Part shown: piece after piece, positions 34,007-45,163 of the stretch
Position numbering within the stretch: position 1 is the stretch's first letter
Layout of the letters: each line of letters starts with the position of its first letter
Source: Lepturacanthus savala
Taxonomy: Eukaryota; Chordata; Actinopteri; Scombriformes; Trichiuridae
Length of the DNA: 64,000 nucleotides
Assembly (NCBI GenBank): GCA_030544235.1
Contig: CM060471.1
Span: 4,892,348 to 4,956,347, forward strand
Direction of reading: 5' to 3'
The notes under the pieces: generated by a model
The model's input: the letters and a program-made list of their open reading frames with translations, nothing else
What the model was told of the DNA's origin: nothing
Databases searched by the model: none
Translations under genes and position numbers: made by a program

Positions 34007-34778
34007 CTTCACAGTTGAAGTTACCGCCATTCAGACCCAAGTGTAAAAAAAATATATTAAAATTGCGTTAATGTTAGCCATAGAGTTTACATGAAACAAA
34101 AGCAATAATTTTCTCAAAGGGTTCAAAACTATCGGTCTCCAGTGTTAACTACTTTAGACTCTTTGGTGATGATTGGCTTCACTAAACAGACACTGGAGAA
34201 AATGAAGGATTCAAGACTCCATGTGGTGCAGGGATGTGAAAATGATCACTTTGGATTCATTTTTAAGATCTATGTTTTGCATTAACACATTTTTTTCCCA
34301 AACAGCCATAGTGCAACCAAGTGTTATGTTTCTTTGGCAACAGACACAGATTGTGACTTCCACTATGACGTGCTGCTGTTTTTGGTGTGATTCCATTTGC
34401 CATGGCGTCACACAGCACTACTCGGCCTCACTTTTATCTAACTAAACCAAAGGCCAAATGTTGCATTTTTTACAATACTTTTTTCCAAATGCATTCAGTT
34501 ACCGAACATTCAGTGCGTGCTTGGTCTAAATGATAGTGATTAGTTATGATCCACAGTGACTCTGGACAGATCTTGTAATTTTAAACTTCCATAGAGTTCC
34601 TCCCTTCTACTGAGTTAACACCTACTGGAGCATGAACAGACATTTTACAAATGAAAGAACAGAGTCTGAGAGCACCAAGCTACTAACTTGGATCGTACTA
34701 CAGTACGACTATAGCAGGCAGCCCAATGTCCTCATTTACTTTATTCCAAACTCACCAGAAGCAGCTGAGGGTAAGAGC

Positions 34779-35704
34779 TAGTGTTACTTTATTATAACAT
34801 AAGTATACCTACAAATCAGCTGGATCGGATATCGGATGAAAGATGCCATCCAGTGTTCCGATACAGTCACGCATCTAGTTCCTTTGATTCTATGTTTGCT
34901 GCTGGTTACATCATCACGCAGAGCAGCACAGCACAGCAACAGTAACATGGAGCCACCACCAGACCAAGTCATTAGGAAACATTTTAAACTTAATAAGAGA
35001 AACAAATCTGACCGCTGTGTGTGACATCTACAATGTGAAAATTATGAGGGAGGTAATAACGTTGCTAAATAAACACCACAAACAACAACTCTGACGTGTG
35101 TCCAGACTCTGAACGACCCGCTAACAAGCTGCTACTGAAGATGTTTATCACAGTGAGAAGTTCTGAGTAGAGGGAACACATTGGTCTGATGGATCAATGT
35201 TTCCTCTTCACACAAAACAGGCAAAAAATGCCTAAATAAGACATGTTGTTATATCGTTATATCCATTGTTACTGTATGTAACAGACTTTTTTTTTTTCTT
35301 TTCCCTGTTTTTTTCTTTCATTCTTGTACCAGGATGCAGCACGTGTGTTTGGAGCTTAGTGATATCACAGAGCAAATGCTTTTATTGAATATGTTAAATC
35401 GCAAAATAAAACATATTCCAGACTGTATGTAGCGGAGTATTTTTTTTTTCCTTTTGCTTGCTTTATCTTTTGTGTTTGACTTTTTTGCAGTTTTTTTTCC
35501 TTTGTTCCTTGTTGTTCACGACATGCACCATTGCCTGGCAACAACAATGCGGCGCGTCCCCACGTGGACTTGCCAGTTATCCACATCTGCATCACCCCAT
35601 TTCCCGTTTATCGGTATCCAATCTGTATCAGATATCGGCCAGTATGTCAAGCCCATGGATCGGTATCGTATTGGATCGGAAAAACCTGGATCAGTACATC
35701 ACTA
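34779..35704 (+). mobile_element. Decayed hAT element with BED-finger relic
   Basis: The right end 'CCTGGATCAGTACATCACTA' has the TAGTGATGTACTGATCC terminus of a common fish hAT group, with GATCGG-rich subterminal words at both ends ('GGATCGGATATCGGATG' and 'GGATCGGTATCGTATTGG'). The left end is taken at TAGTGTTAC. Flanks GTAAGAGC and GTAACCAG agree only in part, so the duplication is doubtful. Confidence 0.6.
34947..35095 (+). pseudogene. hAT transposase N-terminus (BED zinc finger) relic
   Basis: The frame begins MEPPPDQVIRKHFKLNKRNK and includes a Cys. After a frameshift near 35015 it continues as IMREV or GGNNVAK, then a stop and TPQTTTL. This is the order of a hAT BED finger (C-x2-C, NNVAK..TT). 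The rest of the transposase is gone. Confidence 0.6.
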
Positions 35705-35729
35705 GTAACCAGTGAACACATATATGTTG

Positions 35730-36015
35730 GATCAGCTGTGTCTGGATCCCAAGTGCCATAAAGCCAGAAGCAATAGCTGGACTAACACAAAGTCATCAAT
35801 CGTTGTTTTTCCTCGTCTTCCTCCTCTTTTGGCTCCCTTAGAAATTGGCGCTAGTTTATGTACACGTAACAATGTAACTGATGTATATGGTGACATAATG
35901 ATGTGGCACCCTAGGCTCCCTAAGCCATGGAAAAGCAAACCGGTTCTCAGCTTGTTGAACCAATCGTGAACCAGCACCAGCACTGGTCCCAAACCAGCAC
36001 TTGAACTCCTTTGGT
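35730..36015. repeat. Degenerate AACCAGCAC / CACTGGT repeat
   Basis: 'GTGAACCAGCACCAGCACTGG' followed by 'CCAAACCAGCACTTG', with 'AAACCGGTTCTCAGC', are inverted and direct words of a dispersed fish element. I cannot set its ends. Frames on both strands across it are spurious. Confidence 0.4.
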
Positions 36016-36475
36016 CGTAAAGGGTGTGTGTGTGGGTGAGTCCACACACACACACTCATCCACACTCATACTGTGTTGCTCATCCAGCAACAGCAGGACT
36101 GTGTTCTGGCTGTTCTTAGTACTGGTCTGTCAGTAGCACAAATCAGTCTGCCCATCCAGCCCTGTGATGCCCCAGGCTCCATTCACACAAGGCATCTACT
36201 CTTATCTACAGTATTTGCATTGACTTTGTGTGCAGCTGCATCTTTTGGTGTGAACAGATCAAAAAGAAAACCTCCTTTCCAATAGTGAAATCAACATCTG
36301 TCTCAAGCCGTTGCTTCTTCAACCTATGAAACTTGTCCGTCTACATTAGAGTTTCAATGGGAGCCATTGTATGTATGGTTGTGTGTGTGTGTGTGCTGCA
36401 CATTGCACTGTTATTCCCTTCTGATAACTCTCTGATTGACTTCATCTGTCTCTATTCAAGCTGTGTATGGAAGTG

Positions 36476-36477
<2 letters not shown>

Positions 36478-36532
<55 letters not shown>
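36478..36532. repeat. (GT)27 microsatellite
   Basis: Pure GT run of about 55 bases. Confidence 0.97.
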
Positions 36533-36536
<4 letters not shown>

Positions 36537-36539
36537 CTC

Positions 36540-37020
36540 ATTAAATCATCAGACAACAAACCTCCACATCCCAAATCGCAGGCGTGCCTCTGTGCTGCGC
36601 TGTATCAGCTAACAAACACGCCTCCTCCTCATCTTAGGTTACATTATAGGAGCTCACTGTGATTGCTGTCAACTCTCTGATTTATGAGGCAAAGAGGACA
36701 GAGTTTATTAGTTTACATCCTCACAGCTAAGAGTTCAGTCAAGACACCTTCCACTAAGCTTTAGTGGGCAATGCCAATGAAGATAATTTATCTTTGTTTA
36801 TGGGCTGTGAGGCTCTTCAATACTCATGAATATGAGTGTTGAAGTCCTTGCTGCAGTCAAAACACATAAAACATAATTTCCTTATATATACACTTCACAG
36901 TATGTGAACAGTATGTGTGTATATCTGTGTATGGCTTTTACTTATTTCATTAAAATTCAGAGCAAATAGGAAAGCCACTCATGTAAATAACAATATCCCT
37001 AACTCACTGTGAATAGCGTG
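36540..37020. other. Noncoding interval, weakly CNE-like
   Basis: Repeat-free; 'CAATACTCATGAATATGAG' near 36820 is a partial palindrome. No exon borders. Confidence 0.3.
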
Positions 37021-37025
37021 TGTGT

Positions 37026-37028
<3 letters not shown>

Positions 37029-37111
<83 letters not shown>
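37029..37111. repeat. (TA)41 microsatellite
   Basis: Pure TA tract of about 83 bases directly left of a Tc1-like relic; a mixed TA/TG tract at 37344-37385 lies on its right. Confidence 0.97.
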
Positions 37112-37113
<2 letters not shown>

Positions 37114-37130
37114 ACTTTTAAATAAGAAAA

Positions 37131-37343
37131 TCATTTAACTTTTTCTTCATTAATATCCACACAGCATTCCATATTGTCAAAAAACATGAAATTGTTGCAG
37201 ATTTATTAAAAAAAAGGAAAACTGAAATATCACATGGCCATAAGTATTCAGATCTTTTGCTCAGTAGCAGAACCACCCTTTGGAGTTAATACAGTCATGA
37301 GTCTTTTTGAAAATGAAGAAACACATTTTTCACACCTGGATGG
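37131..37343 (+). mobile_element. Tc1-like transposon fragment
   Basis: 'TTGTTGCAGATTTATTAAAA', 'ACTGAAATATCACATGGCC', 'ATAAGTATTCAGATC', 'AATACAGTCATGAGTCTTTT' and 'TTTTTCACACCTGGATGG' are in the order found in a very common fish Tc1 family. Only one end is present. TA microsatellites on both sides fit the TA target preference of Tc1/mariner, but they hide the borders. Confidence 0.75.
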
Positions 37344-37381
<38 letters not shown>

Positions 37382-37715
37382 ATATGGCCCTGGACTAAAC
37401 TGAAATTATTGGTGAGCTGAGCTCCGCTTCAGTGTGCTGAAAGAAACAATACTCTGCGTGCATCAAAAAACACAAGTGAGTGGGAATCATTGCTGACAAT
37501 CAGCCAGAATCAAGAGAAATAAAAAAAAAAAAAACTCAGCACATTCTTCACATCTTCCCGAATGTGTCTATCTGTCATTTAGTATGATGAATCCTTGGCT
37601 AAGTGTCCATGCTTTTCTCAATAAATTCTTACATAATGCATTCCCTTGGTGTTTCTTTTTAGTTTCATATATTATTACGATCATTTGATAAAATAAAAGT
37701 TATTTATGCATTTAC

Positions 37716-37755
37716 TACAGTACCAGTCACAACTCTAGACACACTTTTACAATGT
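37716..37755 (+). mobile_element. Tc1-like terminal repeat scrap
   Basis: 'CTACAGTACCAGTCACAACTC' followed by 'TAGACACACTTT' resembles the CAGTACCAGTCAAAAGTTTGGACACAC terminus of another fish Tc1 family. Only about 40 bases remain. Confidence 0.5.
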
Positions 37756-37779
37756 GTGTGTTACTACTCTCTCTGTGTG

Positions 37780-38345
37780 CCCCCCTTTCTCTCTGGCCTC
37801 TTGTGGATAATACAGTGAATCAGGTGCTAATCAGCAGCCCTTGTGGTTTCCTGTTAAAACCAGCTTCTGATTATATGTCAGCCTGCCCATGAAAAACACG
37901 CCCATTAATCGACTTATCAGTTAATGAATGTTGCAATTAATTGATTTGCCAGAAAGCAGATTTGGCTGATGTGGTTTGGGATTACAGCGATGAATAAGAG
38001 TTACTCCCCCATCTTAATTTGTAATGTATCAGCCAGAGGATTTCATCCAAACAGTCTATGAAGTAGGAAACCATTGACTCTTTATACACCATGCGCTGCT
38101 TTCCATACAACAACCGACTTCCCCCACACACACACACAACCCTGTATACACACATAAACATGGAGCCTGGGGGCAATAATGGGAAAGCTGCTGAAATGGC
38201 TGTTTCTCTGCTCCCAGGGGAGCCTGTTTACGGAAAGCCATTTTAGAAACTAAATAAACAGGTCTGTTAATGGCCTCCGCTTCCTTACCATATTTCTGCA
38301 GTCAATGGCCTTGAATGTCTCAGAGGGGAAAGGTCACGGTGCAGC
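37780..38345. promoter_or_regulatory. CNE-like block
   Basis: 'GCCCATTAATCGACTTATC', 'GCAATTAATTGATTTGCC', 'CCATCTTAATTTGTAATG' and 'GTTAATGGCCTCCGC' lie in mixed-composition, repeat-free sequence. This long block (about 37850-38340) is one of the best enhancer-like candidates. Minus frames across it have no domains. Confidence 0.4.
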
Positions 38346-38599
38346 GCCAAAGCTTCCTTCAAGTACAACAGGGGGAGGGTGTGTATATGTGTGTGTGGTT
38401 TCGCTCAGGATAATTTGGAGCTTGGTTTAAAGGCTTTTCTATATGTTCTGTTTAAGTAGTCTACATTATCTGAAACTTGCCTTAAATTCTGACAAAACCA
38501 AAAGTCTGGTGCTTAAATTCAGTCAAAACCAAATTTCTGTGTTCACAAATCAACCCTCCACCTTTTTTTGTTTGTTTGTTTTTTGCAAATATTTTTTTG

Positions 38600-39118
38600 C
38601 AAAATATTGCATGAAATATTATTAGATATGGTAAACATGTTTCAAATGTTATATTGCTTAAAATCACCTAAATAATAGATATATATTAGGAAATATAAGA
38701 AAAAAGTTGTAAACATTGTCTCAGGATAGCTTTATGTTATGTAAGTTAATGTGATTCCATTACGTTGTATGCACTAGAAATTTTTCATATATGCATATGT
38801 TGCCATATGACAACAAATCAATTTTAGCATATTAGAAGAAAAAAAACTAAATATAAATTAAAACTTGAATTAAATTCAAGTAAATTTTTTTATTTGGTGA
38901 ACATTTTCCAAATTTCAGAATAAAGGCCGACCTTCAGTTTTGCGACAGTGCAAACAGGATATCCTGGTCATATGACATAATAAATTGTATGTCCTTCAAA
39001 ATAAAAGCCCCCTTTTGAAGCCTAGCTTTGAAAAACATACATTTTATATCACTCTTTTTAGGAAAATGAATATAAAGTAATTGCTGACATATGGCATCAC
39101 TATGCAATAGAGAGTTAA
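38600..39118 (-). mobile_element. TTAA-type MITE, family A, copy 6
   Basis: The right end TATGCAATAGAGAG is followed by TTAA (39115-39118). The left end near 38600 (ATATTGCATGAAATATTATTAG) has lost its TTAA. Internal words 'ATATGGTAAACATGTTTC', 'GATATCCTGGTCATATGAC' and 'ACATATGGCATCAC' match the family, reversed relative to copy 2. Confidence 0.82.
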
Positions 39119-39161
39119 ATGTTTATTTTTTAAATAAACTTTGCTTTTCAAAGAAAGAAAT

Positions 39162-39469
39162 CAGTCAGTCAGTCATTTTCTATACCTATATATGGCGAGA
39201 GGCAGGAATACACCCCAGATGGTCGCCAGCCAATCGTGGGGCACACACACCATTCACTCACACACTCACACCTACAGGCAATTTAGAGTTGCCAATCAAC
39301 CTCGGCATGTTTTTGGACTGTGGGAGGAAGCCGGAGTACCCGGTGAAAACCCACGCAGACATGGGGAGAACATGCAAACTCCACACAGAAAGGTCCCAGA
39401 CCCAGGACCAAGGAGGTCTTGAACCTGCGACCTTCTTGCTGTGAGGCAACAGCGCTAACCCCTGCGCCA
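39162..39469 (-). mobile_element. V-SINE, copy 2 (near full length)
   Basis: The tail CAGTCAGTCAGTCATTTTC is at the left and the tRNA-like head (complement of GCGCTAACCCCTGCGCCA) is at the right. The conserved core complement includes 'GGGGAGAACATGCAAACTCC' and 'TTGGACTGTGGGAGGAAGCC'. It starts 44 bases after the end of MITE copy 6. Frames of 117 and 93 codons here are spurious. Confidence 0.9.
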
Positions 39470-39499
39470 ATACTTTCAGCAAATTCTTTTTCACACTAT

Positions 39500-40365
39500 T
39501 GTACTTGCAAAATAACAGTATTTTGTAAAGATGATGTCATATTTATTCTATTTATCTTGACCATCAAGACACAGGATAAAAATCTTTAGAGGTCTAAAGT
39601 GTTTTCAAACCTATAGCTGACTTTGGTCTGAATCAATGGCTGAGTTGGTAATATTATTTGTTTTCCTCATGGTCCAATTTCTTTCTCACAGAAAAAAAAT
39701 AAAAATAAGCAAACTAAAATGCAGCTGTTAAAGCTATGTGAGAATCTTGCACTTGGCTCATTGATTAGGTGGAAACAAAAACATGAACACAGGTAGAAAG
39801 TCATACCTGCCCAAATAACAAAACTGATGTCTGTGATTCTAGCTACGTTGATGGAGCTCGAGATCTGACCACGTTCCCATCACAATTGGACCGAAAGAAC
39901 ATGGATTTAAAAGAAAATATACTCCCTGTCTTATAGAATTATAAACCATTTATTTGGTCTGATGAGCTGTTAAACATATGGATGTGATAGTCAAACTTTA
40001 GCTGCAACAGCAATAAAGAGTATTGATACCGGTAAAGTGTAAAACCTTTCAGAATATTGAAGTGTGTTGGAACAAACAAAGTTCTCACTCCAGAAAATAA
40101 ACCCATTCCAGCATATCCTGGCTCTGAAGGATTTTAGTTCTTCTAATTAAGATTTGAGTTTGAAACTCGCCCCATTACTGTATATCAGGAATAATGTAGG
40201 TGTATGTTGCACACGTGTGTGGCCATCTAGCTTTAGACATCTTATAGGAAGGCATGCATATGTATATGCTTGTGCGTGTGTGTGTGTGTGTTGTTGCGTT
40301 GCAGTAGAGATAACGGGGTGTTAGTGAAGGAACAGTGCATGCCTGAGAGTCTATCTCAGCTAAAA
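39500..40365. other. Noncoding interval without recognised features
   Basis: Unique-looking sequence. A good acceptor (TTTCTTTCTCACAG, about 39692) leads into a run of A and is not followed by an exon. A (GT)8 run lies at about 40275-40290. Confidence 0.4.
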
Positions 40366-40369
40366 CGAT

Positions 40370-40560
40370 GATTAAGGGGTCCTGCCCTTTAAATAGACAA
40401 TCCTGTTGACCCAATTTAGAGTCGCGATCAATCCACCACTCGCCACATTCATTGAGACGCCAAGCATTGATTTTCTCTTTTCTGCTGGCCCTGCCTGCCT
40501 GCCTGCCTGGATGCAGCGCGGATGAGGAGGGTGGGGAGGCCAGGAAAAGCCATCCAGTCT
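40370..40560. promoter_or_regulatory. CNE-like block
   Basis: 'CCCAATTTAGAGTCGCGATC' and 'CATTCATTGAGACGCC' in unique sequence, followed by (CTGC)n near 40489-40508. Confidence 0.28.
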
Positions 40561-41360
40561 ACTAATACATGTACATCCATACATGCATTTATGAGGGTTA
40601 AGGAGCCAGAGTGACATTTTTCTCATTTAAAAGCACAGTAAACCTAAAACCTGTGAAATAACCGCAACTTTAGATAAGATAAAGCGCCTGTATTTGCATG
40701 CAGTTAGACCTTTAATCTTAGATGTTGCAACTGGCGTTCAAAGCCTTTGTGAATCAAAGTAAATTGGATTTCCCTTTTTATGTTAAGATAGACCCCATGT
40801 AATAATGTCATTTTTTAAATCCAGTGCAAAATTTTACGTATTGGCACTTTACCCAAAGCACACACATACGCGTATCAACACACACACACGGACACAGAGG
40901 ATGTGTGTCTTCAGCAGCCAGTATAATCTATATGCATGCTTGGATGACTGTGTTGTTAGGTTTTAATATAATTAGGCACAGATCAATACTGCACTCCAGT
41001 CCATGTGACACAAGCAGAGCTGACACACACACACACACAATCTATCCAGTGCTGCAGATATTGTCACAGAAAACACCAAAGTACTTCATGACTTCCATCC
41101 AACAGACTCATGGTGGTATAACGTCTGAATCACCAGGTCAGTGTGTTATGTTGAACAGCTATTCAACACTATTTAAAGTTACACCATTCCACACACATCT
41201 TAAGGCTGTTCAAGGAATGAGGACGATAGAATGGGTTAGGGTTAGGGTCAGCATCTGTGGAACAGGGACAGCGTGCTGTGACCCACCAGAACATACATGA
41301 CTCTCTTGCATTGGTCCAGCGACATTTTTGGCACAATCACATTTAGCTTATACTAAACAT
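40560..41360. other. Noncoding interval
   Basis: Mixed sequence with short CA runs. A short telomere-like stretch, two and a half GGGTTA units, lies at 41233-41247. No exons. Confidence 0.4.
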
Positions 41361-41373
41361 ACTGTATAATAAG

Positions 41374-42099
41374 CAGTGTTGGGGAAGTTACTTTAAATCT
41401 ATAATGTGCTATTTATTACGTGTTAGTCATTTCAAAGTATATTACAATATTACTGTATTTAAAATGTAAGTCACTACTATTGCATTGATTTTTCTGATCT
41501 AAATATAGCTCTATACCTTTGTCATTATTGCTGTTAGTCACAACAAGGATCTTATTGACTTGTTTTCATTCACCTGGTGATTTCACTATTGAAAGTGGTT
41601 TTCATGTCTTCAACAACAAGTCTCCTAACCTCTTGATGCTGAAGAATCTCAGAGCAGGAGAAGGTTCATTTAGTCTGATTTGTGGTTTTATCTCCACTCT
41701 CATGCTCCTCCTGCTTTTTTGTTAACGTCATGTTACTATGGTACCTCTGTAAATGTTAAATTACTGCTGCTATTTCAGGAAGTGGACAGTTCTTTAGGTG
41801 TAACACACAATGTGCATTTGATGTTCTTCAAATCCTGAGTGAGTATGTGTCCATCTGAAGAATGCGCTATCCAACATTTCTGCAGGTTCACTCATCTCTA
41901 TCTACTATCTGATGAGCTGAAAGGAAAAGGGAGTGAAATGAAAAGAAAAAGAAAAGACGACTTCATCCCAGGTTCAAGATGAATTGTAATGCGCGTTATT
42001 GACTGAGTGAACGTATTGAGTAAACGATAATGATAATACAGCAAAAAGCTTTGCACTATAGTAATTTATTACTTCTGTAATGCTTTACTCCCAACACTG
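41374..42099 (+). mobile_element. hAT element, 726 bp, with near-perfect target duplication
   Basis: Starts CAGTGTTGGGGAAGTTAC and ends GTAATGCTTTACTCCCAACACTG, with inverted repeats CAGTGTTGGG on both sides. Flanks ATAATAAG (41366-41373) and ATAAGAAG (42100-42107) differ at one of eight positions. It carries no intact transposase; a 68-codon frame at 41519-41725 is not recognisable. The CAGTGTTGGG ends match a very common vertebrate hAT group. Confidence 0.88.
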
Positions 42100-42204
42100 A
42101 TAAGAAGGCAGCAGCTTCACTTGTGTTTGAAGCATTGTACCTCAACACTTAATTCACCCACCATTATTGTTTAGATAAACGCTGCCTACTCTCAGAATAT
42201 TTGT

Positions 42205-42275
42205 ACTGTATCGTTGGGACATTGTTACCAAAACATCAGAACATTTTAATGCTGGTCAGCCAGACATTTGTATCT
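42205..42275 (+). repeat. GGACATTTTTAC minisatellite-like motif, locus 3
   Basis: 'CGTTGGGACATTGTTACCAAA', 'ACATCAGAACATTTTAATGC' and 'CAGCCAGACATTTG' are degenerate units of the 22-base motif. Confidence 0.5.
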
Positions 42276-42408
42276 CATTTTAACCAACAGACGCTATGTG
42301 TTACCACATCAAACATTTAAACTAAACCGAAAAAACAGTGTTGTCATTCCAGAAAACCTTATTTGTTTGGATTTCATAGCACAATATTACAGCCCTATTC
42401 TATATAAC

Positions 42409-42728
42409 TAGGGCCACAACTAACAACTATTTTGATCTATTAATATATATTATTGGATTGGTTCATCACCACTATCAAAAGCTGAAGATTCAACCTAAAA
42501 TGTCTTTTGTCTTTGTCCCAATCAACAGTCCACAACCCAAAGATCATCAGCTTACTATTAAAGAAGACCAAAGAAACCAGAAAATAATCAGGTTTGCGAA
42601 GCTGGAACCAGAGAATTTGGACATTTTCATTTTAAAAACTCAAATTGATTAATCAATTTTCAAAATAGTTGGTGATTACTGTAATAGCTGGCAACTTATC
42701 AATGAATCAACTAACTGTTGTAGCTTTA
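42409..42728 (+). mobile_element. hAT-like element of the GCAACTAACGATT type
   Basis: Starts TAGGGCCACAACTAACAAC and ends ATCAACTAACTGTTGTAGCTTTA, inverted copies of one terminus. Interior words 'CCACAACCCAAAGATCATCAG', 'GAAACCAGAAAATAATC', 'GAAGCTGGAACCAGAGAATT' and 'TTGATTAATCAATTTTCAAAATAG' match a very abundant fish element. No target duplication is visible. The 64-codon frame inside is not a protein. Confidence 0.8.
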
Positions 42729-42739
42729 CTGATAATCAC

Positions 42740-43255
42740 TGATAACACCCATTTAATGTGATGAAAATATCCTCAAAGGGCGATTCTAACCACCGAGATG
42801 ACAAATCCAGAGACATTCATAGTGTTGGAAGGCACAGTTAATAATCTAATTCCCAGTCCAGGCATGAGGTCATGTTGTCTGCTGATCTGGGTCGAACGTG
42901 TGTGTTGTCCTGTGTTTATTAAGTGTTTTTGTGACCACACAAAGCGAATGCATGATGGATAAGATTATGCAGCCTGGTGTTAAACAGGTGACTCATTATA
43001 ACATCACCCCGAGGGATCGTTTGAACACCAAGAAAAGGTCTCCCACCCCCCCGCTCTCTCTCCGTCCAAGAGAGACATAGGAATGGGAGGTGTGTGTGCG
43101 TGTATGTGTGTGTGTGTGGAGCAGGAGGGGGGGTCTCTCTCACACTGTTGTCACACTAAATGGCTTTTCATCAGCAGTGATGGTTTCATACATAAAATCA
43201 ATGAGACAGTCCTTCCGGGGGTATTTAAGAAGAGGCATTGAGATTTTTTGAGTTT
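42740..43255. other. Noncoding interval
   Basis: No elements recognised; short GT runs near 43090-43120. No exon borders. Confidence 0.4.
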
Positions 43256-43259
43256 TTTA

Positions 43260-43362
43260 TATCTACGCACACACACACAGCAGGAACACCGTGTGTGTGA
43301 GTGAGTGTGTGTGCATGTGTGTGTGTGCGTGTGTAAGTGTGTGTGTATCTCTGTGTGTGTCG
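43260..43362. repeat. Compound CA/GT microsatellite
   Basis: CA run then interrupted GT runs (GTGAGTGAGTGTGTGTGCATG). It leads into the duplicated segment at 43367. Confidence 0.9.
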
Positions 43363-43366
43363 GGTC

Positions 43367-43446
43367 AGCTCAATGCAACATAGTGTTTTCCCAGTGAAGA
43401 CAAGAGTGAACTCCATCAAATCTCTCTCTCCTTGTGTGTGAGATGT
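43367..43446 (+). repeat. Duplicated 60-75 base segment, copy 2
   Basis: It matches 20668-20742 from CTCAATGCAACATAG onward with about three mismatches in 60 bases, then diverges through a small GT-rich indel before GAGATGT. The same position after a GT repeat is kept. Confidence 0.75.
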
Positions 43447-43670
43447 CTTTTTTTCCCAGACACAGGGATGGATGGATGGAAGGAGGGAGGGGAGGTATCA
43501 AAACCTGTTGAATATTTTACAAGTCTACACTCCACTACCCCACAGCAAGAAGTCCCCGATGGTGTGAAAGTGTGTGTGTATGAGAGAAAGCGAGAGAGAG
43601 ATTCAAGTTTGACAGCTACCACAGTGGGTATCTCAGGACTTCAACTGTGAGTCATGGCCGTTTCATGCCA

Positions 43671-43672
<2 letters not shown>

Positions 43673-43748
<76 letters not shown>
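43673..43748. repeat. (CA)n microsatellite
   Basis: CA run of about 75 bases with one CGCA interruption. Confidence 0.97.
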
Positions 43749-43754
<6 letters not shown>

Positions 43755-44089
43755 TGCACTCTAGACCAGTTAGAATGTGGAAAAAAATGGAGAGAGAAAT
43801 GTTCCACTTCCCTCCTGTAGTTGAAAACAAAAATGCTGAAACTGAATGTTCAATTTGGTGTGAATCTACACTATAATATTTCTTAGTTTCTGTACAGTGG
43901 TGATGATGTGACACATGGATTAATACCAGGAAGCTCTATGCTCGGTGAAGGGAATTGGTGATTAAATGTCTGATGTTGCGACTTGTAATCACTCTCATCT
44001 CTGTCACACAGAGAAAAGTCACCAGACTTCAAAAAGCTGAAGTTTGTGTTGCAGAGAGCAAACATCATATATGAGATACTATACTATTC

Positions 44090-44296
44090 CAGGGGTCTTT
44101 AAGGTGTTTCCAGGGGGTTGGCAGCAAAAACGACTAATACTTTATTTTAATCATCAGTCCATTCATAAGTAACACAATTACATATTGTCATGGGTTGCCT
44201 ACCCTTTAGTGTCTAAAAGCAAAATCAGATGGGGGTCAGTGGTCTAATCTGTGTCAGTTTAGGGGTCCTTGACAAGAAAATGATTGAGAACCACTG
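44090..44296 (-). mobile_element. hAT (Charlie-like) short element
   Basis: On the minus strand it starts CAGTGGTTCTCAATC and contains the GGACCCCT word; the other end is GACCCCTG. CAG...CTG ends and about 207 bases fit a non-autonomous hAT, but no eight-base duplication is visible. Confidence 0.5.
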
Positions 44297-44477
44297 ATAT
44301 ACAACTTTATTTTGAACACGCTAAAACTGTCGTAGTGCCGAAACACAACCGAAATTGCTTTCTTCCACCAGCGCTGAGTGTCGTTTCAGTGCCCACGTTG
44401 TGTAAATAGCAAAGGCTGCTGCACTTGCTCTTGTGCCGCAGGTGTGTTGCAAGCATGGTCCAATGCAATAAAAGTTT

Positions 44478-44738
44478 ATTTCTCACTAGGGTCACGAGGG
44501 TCTGCGAGAGCTCATCCAAGCATACTCCTGTTGAGAGGCAGGGATACACCGTCAGTCTATCATGGGGCACACACACCATTCACTTACACACTCACATCTT
44601 TGGGGAATTTACAGTTTCCAATTAACCACAGCATGTTTTTGGACTGTGGGAGGAAGCTGAAGAACCTGGAGAAAACCCACACAGACACAGGAAGAACGTG
44701 AAACTCCACACACAAAGATCCCAGACCAAGGTCCAAGA
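44478..44738 (-). mobile_element. V-SINE, copy 3 (head truncated)
   Basis: The core complement 'GTTTTTGGACTGTGGGAGG' and 'AAACCCACACAGACACAGG' is clear, with the tail region at left ('TTTCTCACTAGGGTCACG'). The tRNA-like head is missing at the right. Confidence 0.82.
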
Positions 44739-44847
44739 AACCCCCTTCTGTTTATTTTGTTCATTTCGGTAGGATTTGGGGTGGATCAACTCTTCGGCAT
44801 CATTTGTCACGTTATTTCAGCGTTTTATTGGCTGTTGCATGAAAACT

Positions 44848-45159
44848 GTCAGTCATTTTCTATACCTGCTTATTCCTCACTGGGGTCTGCTGGAGGCGAT
44901 CCCAGCGTACTTCGGGCAAGAGGTAGGGATACACCCCAGATGGTCACCAGTCGAACATGGGGCACACACATCATTCACTCACACCTACGGGCAATTTAGT
45001 GTCTCCAATTCCTCAGCATGTTTTTGGACTGTGGGAGGAAGCTGGAGAACCTGGAGAAAAGCCACACAGACATAGGGAAAACATGAATCTCCACACACAG
45101 AAAGATCCAGACCAAGGACTTGAACCTGTGACCTTCTTGCTTTGAGGCAACAGCGCCAA
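44848..45159 (-). mobile_element. V-SINE, copy 4 (near full length)
   Basis: Tail AGTCATTTTCTATACCTGC at left, core complement in the middle and head complement 'TTGAGGCAACAGCGCCAATC' at right. It lies about 110 bases from copy 3 in the same orientation. Adjacent 45164-45285 matches the flank of copy 1. Confidence 0.88.
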
Positions 45160-45163
45160 TCAC

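Noticed and set aside
35732..36055. 107-codon minus frame
   Set aside because: Lies in a degenerate AACCAGCAC repeat and a short CA run.
37432..37476. 43-base unit before a GTGAGT donor
   Set aside because: The acceptor has almost no pyrimidine tract.
39091..39494. Frames of 117, 93 and 78 codons
   Set aside because: They lie in V-SINE copy 2; similar frames recur in the other V-SINE copies.
41233..41247. Telomere-like GGGTTA units
   Set aside because: Only about two and a half units; too short for an interstitial telomeric repeat.
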